In this document: positions 31,263-40,124 of the stretch, piece by piece
Layout of the letters: each line of letters opens with the position of its first letter
Position numbering within the stretch: position 1 is the first letter of the stretch
From: Clostridia bacterium
Lineage (GTDB): Bacteria; Bacillota; Clostridia; Oscillospirales; CAG-272
NCBI GenBank assembly: GCA_017451045.1
Contig: JAFSSK010000128.1
Span: 1 to 53,813 of the forward strand
Reading direction: 5' to 3'
DNA length: 53,813 nucleotides
Translations under genes and position numbers: made by a program
Notes under the pieces: generated by a model
What the model saw: the letters and a program-made list of their open reading frames with translations, nothing else
Databases searched by the model: none
Told to the model about the DNA's origin: nothing

Positions 31263-33905
31263 ATGGCAAAAAAGTATTGCTACCTTTTTACCGAAGGCAA
31301 TGCAAACATGCGTGAACTCCTCGGAGGCAAGGGCGCGAACCTCGCAGAAATGACCAATATCGGTCTGCCTGTCCCGCAGGGCTTTACGATCACAACAGAG
31401 GCGTGCACCCAGTATTATGAGGACGGCAGAAAGATCAATGATGAGATCATGGCCGAGATCTGGAAGAACGTTGACCAGATGGAAAAGATCAACGGCAAAA
31501 AGTTCGGCGACAAGAAGAACCCGCTGCTGGTTTCCGTCCGTTCCGGTGCCCGCGCATCCATGCCAGGCATGATGGACACGATCCTTAACCTCGGTCTGAA
31601 CGACGACGTTGTCGCCGCAATGATCGCTGGTAACCCGGATCCCAAGTTCGAACGCTTCGTCTATGACTCCTACAGAAGATTCATCCAGATGTTCTCCGAC
31701 GTTGTCATGGAAGTGGGCAAGAAGTATTTCGAGACGCTCATCGACCAGATGAAAGCAAAACGCGGCGTTTCCTTCGACGTGGAACTGACCGCTGCAGACC
31801 TGAAGGAACTGGCTACACAGTTCAAGGCTGAATACAAGAAACAGATCGGCACCGACTTCCCGGCAGACCCCAAGGTCCAGCTGTACGAAGCGATCCGCGC
31901 CGTGTTCCGTTCATGGGACAACCCCCGCGCCAACGTATACCGCCGCGACAACGATATCCCGTACTCCTGGGGTACCGCAGTCAACGTGATGCCGATGGTG
32001 TTCGGCAACCTGAACGACAATTCCGGTACAGGCGTCGCGTTCACACGTGACCCGGCTACCGGCGAAAAGAAACTGATGGGCGAATTCCTGTTCAACGCAC
32101 AGGGTGAAGACGTCGTTGCAGGCGTCCGTACGCCGATGCCCATCGAGCAGATGGCTGAAAAATTCCCGCAGGCATACAAAGACTTCGTCAAGGTCTGCGG
32201 AATCCTGGAAAACCATTACCGCGATATGCAGGATATGGAATTCACGGTCGAGAACGGCAAACTGTACATGCTGCAGTGCCGTAACGGCAAGAGGACCGCT
32301 CAGGCCGCTCTGAAGATCGCCTGTGATCTTGTTGACGAAGGCATGATCGACGAGAAGAAAGCCGTTCTGATGATCGATCCGCGTAACCTTGACACACTGC
32401 TTCACCCGCAGTTCGACCCGAAAGCCCTGAAGGCTGCAAAGCCGCTGGGCAAAGGCCTTGGCGCATCCCCCGGAGCTGCCTGCGGACAGATCGTCTTCAC
32501 AGCTGAAGACGCTGAAAAGTGGAAAGCAGCCGGCAAGAAAGTGGTCCTTGTCAGACTTGAAACATCTCCCGAGGATATCACAGGCATGAAAGCCGCTCAG
32601 GGTATCCTGACAGTTCGCGGCGGTATGACCTCTCACGCAGCAGTTGTTGCGCGCGGAATGGGAACATGCTGCGTTTCCGGATGCGGCGACATCGTGATGG
32701 ACGAGGCGAACAAGCAGTTCAAACTCGCCGGCAGGACCTTCAAGGAAGGCGATGTCATCTCCATTGACGGTACGACAGGTAACATCTACGGCGAAGCGAT
32801 CGCCACCAAAGACGCCAGCATCTCCGGAGATTTCGGCAGACTGATGTCCTGGGCTGACAAATACCGCAAGCTTCAGGTCCGCACGAACGCCGACACACCG
32901 CGTGATGCCAAGAAGGCTCGCGAGCTGGGCGCAGAGGGAATCGGTCTGTGCCGTACAGAACATATGTTCTTCGACCCGGAAAGAATTGCCGCGTTCAGAG
33001 AAATGATCTGCTCCGACACAAGGGAAGAGAGAGAGGTCGCGCTGGCTAAGATCATGCCTTATCAGCAGGCTGACTTCGAAGCTCTGTACGAAGCACTGGA
33101 AGGCTCTCCTGTAACCATCAGGTTCCTGGATCCTCCGCTTCATGAATTCGTTCCGACCGAAGAGGCTGAGATCGCCGCTCTTGCAAAGGCACAGAAGAAG
33201 TCTGTTGAGACGATCAAGGGAATCATTCAGGGTCTCCATGAAGCCAACCCGATGATGGGTCACCGCGGATGCCGTCTGACTGTCACATATCCCGAAATCG
33301 CTGAAATGCAGACAAAAGCAGTCATTCGTGCTGCTATCAACGTTCAGAAGAAACATCCCGACTGGAAAGTCGTTCCTGAGATCATGATCCCGTTGGTGGG
33401 CGAAGTCAAGGAACTCAAGTACGTCAAGGACGTTGTCATTAAGACAGCCGATGAGGAAATCGCATCTGCAAAAGCCGAACTGAAATACGAAGTCGGTACG
33501 ATGATCGAAATCCCGCGCGCCGCTTTGACGGCTGACGAGATCGCGAAAGAAGCCGAGTTCTTCTGCTTCGGTACGAACGACCTGACGCAGATGACATTCG
33601 GATTCAGCCGTGACGACGCTGGCAAGTTCCTTCCGGCTTACTACGATGCAAAGATCTTTGAAAGCGATCCGTTCGCGAAACTGGATCAGATCGGCGTCGG
33701 CAAGCTGATGGAAATGGCAGTTCGCCTCGGAAAAGAAGTTCGCCCGAATATCCATTGCGGTATCTGCGGCGAACATGGTGGAGATTCCACATCTGTCGAG
33801 TTCTGCCATAAGATCGGCCTGACATATGTTTCCTGCAGCCCGTTCCGTGTGCCGATTGCCAGACTGGCAGCCGCACAGGCCGCGATCAAGGACAGTGGAA
33901 AATAA
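31263..33905 (+). CDS. ppdK: pyruvate, phosphate dikinase
   Basis: 880 residues. Reversible interconversion of pyruvate, ATP and Pi with PEP, AMP and PPi; in anaerobes it often works in glycolysis to gain ATP from PPi. N-terminal ATP-grasp domain (GGKGANLAEM at 18-27, DNSGTGVAFTRDPATGEK near 255), swivelling domain with phospho-His near 457 in GGMTSHAAVVARGMG, and a C-terminal PEP/pyruvate barrel with catalytic Cys near 833 in CGICGEHGGD. Full length for the family. Codon choice is more uniform than in neighbours, suggesting high expression. Confidence 0.98.
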   Translation: MAKKYCYLFTEGNANMRELLGGKGANLAEMTNIGLPVPQGFTITTEACTQYYEDGRKINDEIMAEIWKNVDQMEKINGKKFGDKKNPLLVSVRSGARASMPGMMDTILNLGLNDDVVAAMIAGNPDPKFERFVYDSYRRFIQMFSDVVMEVGKKYFETLIDQMKAKRGVSFDVELTAADLKELATQFKAEYKKQIGTDFPADPKVQLYEAIRAVFRSWDNPRANVYRRDNDIPYSWGTAVNVMPMVFGNLNDNSGTGVAFTRDPATGEKKLMGEFLFNAQGEDVVAGVRTPMPIEQMAEKFPQAYKDFVKVCGILENHYRDMQDMEFTVENGKLYMLQCRNGKRTAQAALKIACDLVDEGMIDEKKAVLMIDPRNLDTLLHPQFDPKALKAAKPLGKGLGASPGAACGQIVFTAEDAEKWKAAGKKVVLVRLETSPEDITGMKAAQGILTVRGGMTSHAAVVARGMGTCCVSGCGDIVMDEANKQFKLAGRTFKEGDVISIDGTTGNIYGEAIATKDASISGDFGRLMSWADKYRKLQVRTNADTPRDAKKARELGAEGIGLCRTEHMFFDPERIAAFREMICSDTREEREVALAKIMPYQQADFEALYEALEGSPVTIRFLDPPLHEFVPTEEAEIAALAKAQKKSVETIKGIIQGLHEANPMMGHRGCRLTVTYPEIAEMQTKAVIRAAINVQKKHPDWKVVPEIMIPLVGEVKELKYVKDVVIKTADEEIASAKAELKYEVGTMIEIPRAALTADEIAKEAEFFCFGTNDLTQMTFGFSRDDAGKFLPAYYDAKIFESDPFAKLDQIGVGKLMEMAVRLGKEVRPNIHCGICGEHGGDSTSVEFCHKIGLTYVSCSPFRVPIARLAAAQAAIKDSGK

Positions 33906-33986
33906 TCCCATGCCCTTCAAATTCGCAGAGTATACGCTCAGAAAGCCGGCTTGACTTCAAGTTCGGTCGCCTGAGTTCATAATGAG

Positions 33987-34024
33987 CCCCCATATCAACA
34001 CGCACCGTTTTGATATGGGGGTTT
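33987..34024 (+). terminator. terminator of ppdK
   Basis: 12-bp perfect stem CCCCCATATCAA/TTGATATGGGGG followed by TTT. No gene is seen between it and the next promoter. Confidence 0.88.
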
Positions 34025-34096
34025 CTCCTGTTTGGATTCGCAAATGTTCGAGTACGCGAGTACGGAAACATCAGATAAGATTGGATGGAAGTATAA

Positions 34097-34125
34097 TTGT
34101 CTGGCCTGGAAGAGTATGATATAAT
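34097..34125 (+). promoter_or_regulatory. promoter of the HipA-like gene
   Basis: TTGTCT (34097-34102), 17 bp, TATAAT (34120-34125) with TG one base ahead. Confidence 0.8.
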
Positions 34126-34177
34126 ATGGCTGGGTTTTTGCGGATGAAATTGAAAAAAAGAAGGGAGATCGAATCAA

Positions 34178-35398
34178 ATGCTTTGCATTCTTATGCACAG
34201 AAAGACACCTGTAGTCGAAATTGAGATCGATAACAATTCCGGGCTGATTCAGAGAACTGGCGCAGTTTTTAATGAGTTTCATCTCCCTGTTGGTGTATCT
34301 ATTAGACACGGTATCACGGATCGTTCAGCTCTTAACGAGTGGTGGACAGATCGTTCCATACCCGCGAGCCGGTCGGGGATCCGGGAAGCACTGGAAGTCC
34401 TGAATCTTCCTAACACCAGGCCGCTTCTTGCAAAGTGTTGCGGGTTGAGTCTTTCGGATCAGTACTGGATCTGCCCCGACGGGTCCGGTCTTACGTGGGA
34501 AAGCATAAACTTCTTTAGCAATTCTTTTTCAAACGAATTCGGAGATATTCTTTTCGGCAAAGGATGTGCAAATGATCCTCCGGATTTTTTATCCCCGGAC
34601 TGTACATGTGACGGGAATCTGAAAAAGAAGTGGAAGATAACGGAGAGGAAGCGCATCTTGATCAAGGGCGGGTCTAATCCGTATCGGCAGCAACCGCTCA
34701 ATGAGGTTATTGCCACAAAGATCATGCACCTTCTTGGTATTCCCTGTGTCCCTTATTCAGTCTTATGGAGCAAGGGTGAACCATACAGTATTTGTGAAGA
34801 TTTAGTTGATGAGAAGACTGAACTCGTTCCGGCCTGGCGCATTTTAAAAGTTGAGAAACAAAGCAATAGTATTTCTCTTTACCAGCATTTTCTAAACTGT
34901 GCTGATATGCTTGGCATTCCTGGGGTTAGGCAATTCCTTGACAGGATGATCGTGCTTGATTATATCATCGCCAACGAAGACCGCCACCTTAACAATTTCG
35001 GCGCTGTCCGGGATGCTGAAACGCTGGAATGGATTGGCATGGCGCCAATTTATGACAGCGGTTCTTCACTAGGCTATGACAAAACGGTCCCCATGATGCT
35101 GAACAGAAACGAGACCGTCTGTAAGCCCTTCAAAAAATATCACGAAGAGCAGCTGAAACTCGTGTATTCGTTTGACTGGATAGACTTTGATGCGCTGGGT
35201 GATGTAAAGAATATTGTTGTTGAAACGCTTTCAGACGAAAATGCCAAGGCATATATGGATGATTTCAGAATCAAAATGATTGGCGAACTTGTATGCAGGC
35301 GGATCAGGGATCTGCAGACACTGGCCATGTCTGTCGGACGTCGGCAGGAGATCAACACAGACGACGAGGTCGAAAAAAACATCGCCGCCGATTATTAG
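34178..35398 (+). CDS. solitary HipA-family Ser/Thr kinase-like protein
   Basis: 406 residues with a HipA_C type kinase fold. The N-lobe has IKGGS (162-166) and Glu176 in NEVIATKI. The catalytic loop is NEDRHLNN (266-273) and the metal-binding motif YDSG (292-295); all are in place. The first 150 residues (SRSGIREALEVL, GLSLSDQYWICP) are a clostridial type of N-terminal region, unlike HipA_N. No hipB-like antitoxin is present on either side. E. coli HipA phosphorylates GltX and causes persistence; whether this protein is a toxin is unknown. AT-richer than the core genes, it ends 75 bp before an ISL3 remnant, a sign of acquisition. Confidence 0.82.
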   Translation: MLCILMHRKTPVVEIEIDNNSGLIQRTGAVFNEFHLPVGVSIRHGITDRSALNEWWTDRSIPASRSGIREALEVLNLPNTRPLLAKCCGLSLSDQYWICPDGSGLTWESINFFSNSFSNEFGDILFGKGCANDPPDFLSPDCTCDGNLKKKWKITERKRILIKGGSNPYRQQPLNEVIATKIMHLLGIPCVPYSVLWSKGEPYSICEDLVDEKTELVPAWRILKVEKQSNSISLYQHFLNCADMLGIPGVRQFLDRMIVLDYIIANEDRHLNNFGAVRDAETLEWIGMAPIYDSGSSLGYDKTVPMMLNRNETVCKPFKKYHEEQLKLVYSFDWIDFDALGDVKNIVVETLSDENAKAYMDDFRIKMIGELVCRRIRDLQTLAMSVGRRQEINTDDEVEKNIAADY

Positions 35399-35472
35399 CA
35401 GAAACTGTCCATGTAACGCTCTGACAGCCGCAGAACGGAGAACTGCAGACCAGCATACGTATAAAATACTTT

Positions 35473-35815
35473 GGTTCTTCACATTTTTTAGTAGGCGATT
35501 TAGGGATGGAGAGGAATTTGATATAGGAAAAGAAATATAAAAGATTCCTGTATCCATAAGCACACCTTTTTTATTGTTAAGGCCTTCCAATTTGCCAGTG
35601 TTGATCGGAAATATAGCATGTGCCACAAGACCTTTTAACCGGCCGAACTTGGCCAATGCCGGAATCGGACTATGAATTGCCGCATAGAACAATTTCCCCA
35701 ACCTCGTCGAGCGTCTTCTGGATCACGAACATCAAACAACCGGAACATGTCTTCTTTCATTGCATAGCATATGGCAAGATCGGAATACGAAGATTCTTTG
35801 ATGATCATTATCAAC
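35473..35815 (-). mobile_element. 3' part of an ISL3-family insertion sequence with frameshifts
   Basis: The minus strand encodes the C-terminal part of an ISL3 transposase in three successive frames: YAMKEDMFRLFDVRDPEDA (to about 35700), AAIHSPIPALAKFGRL to INTGKLEGLNNK (to about 35560), then CAYGYRNLLYFFSYIKFL. The end overlaps the right terminal repeat GGTTCTTCACATTTTTT (35473-35489). At least two frameshifts make it non-functional. The 5' portion is missing above 35815. The DNA from 35816 to 36040 shows no gene. Confidence 0.82.
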
Positions 35816-36058
35816 TCTGCTAGGATTGACTGCTTTAGAAAAGAATTATTGAAAGAAAGAAGATATTAAGAAATACCAAATGTCGGGGGTGTAGCGCATT
35901 ACAAAAATGTCAGCAAGGGTGCATAGGGCGAGCGACTCGTAATGGAAACGAACTTAGGCTTGATGACCGGTGCGATTTCCGAAAAGATCTTCAATTTAAA
36001 AATTTTTTTCTTTTTTCTGAGAAACTCAAATAATCCTATCGCAGGAGGTACCATTGTG

Positions 36059-36610
36059 ATGAAGAAAATTGATTGGAAAAAAGTGATTCTTGATGCATTA
36101 TTGGTTTTTGGTAGTTTGATAGTGGCTTGTTTCGGGGGGTATTTTCTCAGTAATGGCGTATTTGGTTTAGTGGGTTCATTGGTCTCTGATAATAATGTTT
36201 CAATCATGCGGTGGGCCACTTTTGTTCCATATACTGTAATCGTGCTTCTTGCTTTGTTCTTTGTCTCGTTTAGCAAAGAATACATCCGACAACACTACTT
36301 CGCACTGGAAACTGTTATTTCTTCCATAGCCGCTTGTATATTTCAAATGATAGCAGCTAACATTATTACTTTTGCAATTTATACCAGCGGACCAGCCCTT
36401 TATTTTGCGCATATATTGTATGCTGGAAATAATACTACTCTTCATTTTTCTGATGCTGATGTGCCAAGCAGATTATACATTATTTGTATGCTGGTATTGG
36501 ATTTATTATATATAATCTCAGCAGTATTGGGCGGCTACCTTGGGCAAAAAAAACGGAGTCAAGAACGTTTAGCACTAATCAACAATCAAAACAATACAAA
36601 ACTGAAATAA
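36059..36610 (+). CDS. AT-rich four-helix membrane protein, unknown
   Basis: 183 residues with four hydrophobic segments (about 9-33, 55-74, 84-110, 141-162) and a basic Lys/Arg/Asn-rich tail. AGGAGG (36043-36048) precedes ATG 36059; a GTG at 36056 is equally possible. I recognise no family. GC content is clearly below that of core genes and it follows an IS remnant, suggesting foreign origin. No promoter is obvious. Confidence 0.65.
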   Translation: MKKIDWKKVILDALLVFGSLIVACFGGYFLSNGVFGLVGSLVSDNNVSIMRWATFVPYTVIVLLALFFVSFSKEYIRQHYFALETVISSIAACIFQMIAANIITFAIYTSGPALYFAHILYAGNNTTLHFSDADVPSRLYIICMLVLDLLYIISAVLGGYLGQKKRSQERLALINNQNNTKLK

Positions 36611-36651
36611 ACACGTTGCCATGGCCCGCAAAGCAGCATACGGAAAAAAAC

Positions 36652-36689
36652 TTTTCCCGGTCCTTTGATCAAACAAAGGGCCGGGAAAA
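36652..36689. terminator. bidirectional terminator
   Basis: TTTTCCCGGTCCTTTG pairs with CAAAGGGCCGGGAAAA (16-bp arms with one G-T pair) around ATCAAA. It separates the membrane protein gene from the convergent TfoX gene. Confidence 0.88.
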
Positions 36690-36714
36690 ACATATGAAAG
36701 GTAAGCGGGTCACC

Positions 36715-37026
36715 CTATTTTCTTTTGGAAGCGGAAAGCTCTTTTCCCATCTCGGTCAGCAAGCTTTCCAGGAATTCACGATCGTCAACATTATCGACGA
36801 GGATCATGTCTTTCGCTCCGGGGTAAGGTGCTGTGAGCGATGCCTGCGGCATCAGTTTCTTTGCCGAATCCATACATTTGACAAGAAATCTGTTGTCGTA
36901 TATGCCGCCGATGATCTTTTCATTGTAATAAATAATGTATTCGCTCATCATCGGACGGTATGTAACGCCGGCTAGCCCTGACAGCTGATCGAGAATGAAT
37001 TCAAGATAATCCTTGCTGGAAGCCAT
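36715..37026 (-). CDS. TfoX N-terminal domain protein
   Basis: 103 residues. The pattern PMMSEYIIYYNEKIIGGIYDNRFLVK and APYPGAKDM is that of the TfoX_N domain. In proteobacteria the full TfoX/Sxy protein induces competence genes; single-domain versions like this are common in Firmicutes and their role is not known. GGAGG lies 9 nt before ATG 37026. It follows the aminotransferase gene by 51 bp and may share its transcript. Confidence 0.85.
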   Translation of the reverse strand: MASSKDYLEFILDQLSGLAGVTYRPMMSEYIIYYNEKIIGGIYDNRFLVKCMDSAKKLMPQASLTAPYPGAKDMILVDNVDDREFLESLLTEMGKELSASKRK

Positions 37027-37077
37027 GTCTGTGATCCTCCCAATATATGCTGACGTCAGCCGGACCGTGGAACGGTT

Positions 37078-38163
37078 TCAGATTTTGGACTCCTGGAGCA
37101 GTCTGATCATCAGATCGCCCAACGTATCCATCATCTCTTCCGTTCCGATGGTTATCCGGAGATGCTTTTCGTTGTTTCCGGTGAAGACACGGATAAGGAA
37201 TCCGTTTTCTTCGGCTTTCTGCTTGATCTTGTCGGCGTCATAGCCCACCAGTTTGATGTATACGAAATTGGCGTCTGATTCGTATACGGTCACACCCGGT
37301 ACTTCGTTGAGCTTCTTGGAGAATTTCTCGCGAGAATTGACCAGTTTCGCGGTGATGGTGTCGTAATACTCTTTGTCGTTCAATGCCGCGATAGCCATGC
37401 GCTTGACGATGTGAGAAAGGCGGTGCAGGGGCATGTCGAGCCAAAGGACCTTTTTGAGCTCTTTGGAGCAGATTCCGTAACCAACCCTGAGGTTCGCCAG
37501 CCCGTAGTACTTTGAGAACGAACGCGAAAAGACGACGTTGTCGTATGTTTCGATGATCCTGCGGACATCGAGGGTGTATTCAGAGAAACCGTAGTAGGCT
37601 TCGTCTACGATAACGAGGGTGTCGGGATAAGAACGGATGATGTCCTCTAGATCCTCGTCCGCCATCTTGTTGCCTGTGGGCATCGCGGGCGTCGTCAGGA
37701 TCATGATCTTCGGATTGTATTTTTCAGTCTGCTCCCGGATGCTTTTGATGTCGTGAGCGCATTTCGTTTCGTTCTCTATGATATTGTACTTTGCGATGTT
37801 GACGAATCTGTAATCTGCCACGCCGTAATAGTAGCTCCAGCCCGGATCAGGCAGCAGGATCGTGTCTCCCGGATGCGCGATCATGCTGATGAAGGATTTC
37901 AGATTTTCGGCCGAGCCGTTGTTCAAAAACAGGTTTTCCGAAGGAATGTCGAGCTTTTTGGACAGCTCTTCGATCAGCTCATCTTTTTCGTTGGATTCGT
38001 ACAGACAAAGATCTGTCGGGACGAGCTGTTTGAGTGTGTCGAAGCACTTCGGCGACGGGCCGTATAAGTTCTCATTGAAGTGCAGCCTTCCTGTCGTCCA
38101 TTCGGTAGGGACGCCTGCATATCTAGTGATTCCTTCATATTCCGAAGTCAATCTGTTTTTCAT
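37078..38163 (-). CDS. HisC-like class I/II aminotransferase with altered cofactor motif
   Basis: 361 residues, PLP fold type I, closest in layout to histidinol-phosphate aminotransferase. The Schiff-base Lys218 is in RSFSKYYGLANLRVGY, with Arg226 there, Asp187 and Tyr190 in VDEAYYGF, and the substrate Arg in LRITIGT. The motif normally NPNNPTG reads TTPAMPTGN: the Asn that contacts the PLP ring oxygen in this family is Met161. No other his genes are near. It may act on another amino acid or be a lyase-like variant. Not proven to be HisC. Confidence 0.82.
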   Translation of the reverse strand: MKNRLTSEYEGITRYAGVPTEWTTGRLHFNENLYGPSPKCFDTLKQLVPTDLCLYESNEKDELIEELSKKLDIPSENLFLNNGSAENLKSFISMIAHPGDTILLPDPGWSYYYGVADYRFVNIAKYNIIENETKCAHDIKSIREQTEKYNPKIMILTTPAMPTGNKMADEDLEDIIRSYPDTLVIVDEAYYGFSEYTLDVRRIIETYDNVVFSRSFSKYYGLANLRVGYGICSKELKKVLWLDMPLHRLSHIVKRMAIAALNDKEYYDTITAKLVNSREKFSKKLNEVPGVTVYESDANFVYIKLVGYDADKIKQKAEENGFLIRVFTGNNEKHLRITIGTEEMMDTLGDLMIRLLQESKI

Positions 38164-38336
38164 AATGAACCCCCTGGTTATATCGTTCTTTTGTTCACAA
38201 AAAATAGAATTGCATAATGCTACGGTCGATAAGTATCATATACTAGCAAGAATGTTTAGTCAAGGTTTTGCCCAGCCAACGATCGGGGACAACATCGGTG
38301 TCTTGAATTTGAATGCCGGCAGCCGTAATTCACGAC

Positions 38337-38375
38337 AAATCCGAGCCCTTGACCAACCGGCGCAGGACTCGGATC
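38337..38375 (-). terminator. possible terminator of tRNA-Leu
   Basis: ATCCGAG (minus strand) pairs with CTCGGAT, followed by TTGTCG. The T run is poor. The rest of 38164-38384 holds no gene. Confidence 0.45.
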
Positions 38376-38384
38376 TGTGTTGTC

Positions 38385-38469
38385 TGGTGCGAGAAACGGG
38401 ACTTGAACCCGTACGGTGGTTACCACACGCCCCTCAAACGTGCGCGTCTGCCAGTTCCGCCACTCTCGC
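38385..38469 (-). tRNA. tRNA-Leu (GAG)
   Basis: 85-nt class II tRNA on the minus strand with acceptor GCGAGAG/TTCTCGC, anticodon loop TTGAGGG, a long variable arm, T-loop GGTTCAAGTCC and encoded CCA. Confidence 0.95.
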
Positions 38470-38483
38470 TCGGAACACTCATA

Positions 38484-38511
38484 ATTATACACATCTCTGC
38501 TGATTTGTCAA
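38484..38511 (-). promoter_or_regulatory. promoter of tRNA-Leu
   Basis: Minus-strand TTGACA (38506-38511), 16 bp, TATAAT (38484-38489), 15 bp before the tRNA. Confidence 0.88.
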
Positions 38512-38613
38512 GCATTTTTTGTCAGGAACGCAAAATACGAAAGGGCATGTCCGCCTTGCCGGAAGGAAAGCCGGAAAGAACGTTACAACGGGCTTGGGAA
38601 GGATTTCCGTTCC

Positions 38614-38642
38614 TTGACAGAAGTTCTCTTGTAGATTATAAT
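38614..38642 (+). promoter_or_regulatory. promoter of the miaB-ricA-mutS-mutL operon
   Basis: TTGACA (38614-38619), 17 bp, TATAAT (38637-38642). Confidence 0.9.
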
Positions 38643-38678
38643 TATAATGGAATTTTATTCATTAAGCGGAGGTCGCTC

Positions 38679-40124
38679 ATGGAAGCGGAAAGACCTGTAG
38701 CCTCTCACCAATTGTCTTTGCGTGACAGCGAAACATGTCAAAAATATATACTTGCGGTAAAAAAGGCCAACCAGGAAAAGCGGGAAGAAACAGGACGTTC
38801 TCCCCGCGCCTATGTGCTGACTTTCGGATGCCAGCAGAACGAGGCGGACAGCGAAAAACTGGCGGGTCTCGCTTCTGAAATGGGGTATGAGAAAGCCGCT
38901 CATCCGGATGAGGCGGATCTGATCATCGTCAACACGTGCGCCGTTAGGGAGCACGCCGAGCAGAAAGCCCTGTCCATCGTGGGACAGTACAAGCACCTGA
39001 AAGCCAGGAATCCGGAACTGGTGATCGTGATGTGCGGATGCATGGTGACGCAGGCTTTCAGGCAGAACGAGATCAAGCACAATTACCCGTATGTCGATAT
39101 CGTGTTCGGCGCGTCTTCGATGTTCCGGTTCCCGCAGCTTCTGTGGGAACACATGGAAAAGGAAAGAAGACTGATCATCCCGGACGAGGAAACATATCTT
39201 GTGGCCGAAGGACTTCCGGTCCGGCGGAACAGCACATACCGGGCATGGGTATCGATCATGTACGGGTGCAACAACTTCTGCACCTACTGCATCGTGCCGT
39301 ATGTGAGAGGCCGCGAGCGTAGCAGAAGCAAGGAAGACATCATCAGCGAAGTCGAAGAACTCGTGAAACAGGGATATAAGGATATAACGCTTCTGGGGCA
39401 GAACGTCAACTCGTACGGACATGACAATCAGGACGGAGTGGATTTTGCGGATCTGCTTGCACTGATCGACAATATCGAGGGCGATTACACCATCCACTTC
39501 ATGACCAGTCACCCGAAGGACGCGACAGAGAAGCTGATCGACGTCATCGCATCCGGCAGACATATCGCGCATCATTTCCATCTCCCTCTGCAGTCCGGGA
39601 GCGACAGGATCCTGAAGGCGATGAACAGGCATTATGACGCCCAGCATTACAGGAAAGTTTTGAACTACTTAAGACAGCGGATCCCCGACGTGACGGTGAC
39701 GTCCGATATCATGGTGGGATTCCCCGGGGAAACGGAAGAAGATTTCTGCGATACGCTGGCATTTTTAGCGGAAGCAAGATTCGACATGATTTTTTCCTTC
39801 ATCTACTCGCCAAGGAAAGGAACGCCTGCCGCGGAAGCCGCGGACCAGATCCCGCCCGAGGTCAAGAGCGACCGGTTCAGCAGACTGCTGCAGCAGCAGA
39901 ACGAGATCTCGCTTGAATCGAACAGGCGCCTTGTCGGGAGCACCCTGAGGGTCCTGTGCGACGGGCCGAGTAAAAATGATCCTGATGTATGGAGCGGACG
40001 TACGGACGGGAACAAGATCGTGTTCTTTGACGGGTCAAGGGAAGACATCGGCCGGTTTCTGACGATCAGAATCACGCGGGCGGAAGCGTTCGCGTTATAC
40101 GGGGAGAAGGAGTCACATGGATAA
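38679..40124 (+). CDS. miaB: tRNA-2-methylthio-N6-dimethylallyladenosine synthase
   Basis: 481-residue radical SAM methylthiotransferase that finishes ms2i6A37 in tRNAs reading UNN codons. UPF0004 domain with the cluster cysteines in FGCQQNEADS, NTCAVREHAE and MCGCM; radical SAM motif CNNFCTYC near 197; C-terminal TRAM domain. A 45-residue N-terminal addition is common in Clostridia. ATG 38679 has GGAGG 8 nt upstream and the promoter ends at 38642, which rules out longer in-frame versions. It overlaps ricA by 8 bp. Confidence 0.97.
   Translation: MEAERPVASHQLSLRDSETCQKYILAVKKANQEKREETGRSPRAYVLTFGCQQNEADSEKLAGLASEMGYEKAAHPDEADLIIVNTCAVREHAEQKALSIVGQYKHLKARNPELVIVMCGCMVTQAFRQNEIKHNYPYVDIVFGASSMFRFPQLLWEHMEKERRLIIPDEETYLVAEGLPVRRNSTYRAWVSIMYGCNNFCTYCIVPYVRGRERSRSKEDIISEVEELVKQGYKDITLLGQNVNSYGHDNQDGVDFADLLALIDNIEGDYTIHFMTSHPKDATEKLIDVIASGRHIAHHFHLPLQSGSDRILKAMNRHYDAQHYRKVLNYLRQRIPDVTVTSDIMVGFPGETEEDFCDTLAFLAEARFDMIFSFIYSPRKGTPAAEAADQIPPEVKSDRFSRLLQQQNEISLESNRRLVGSTLRVLCDGPSKNDPDVWSGRTDGNKIVFFDGSREDIGRFLTIRITRAEAFALYGEKESHG

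Noticed and set aside
31911..33920. A 669-codon minus-strand open frame
   Set aside because: Antisense shadow of ppdK, with no recognisable domain.
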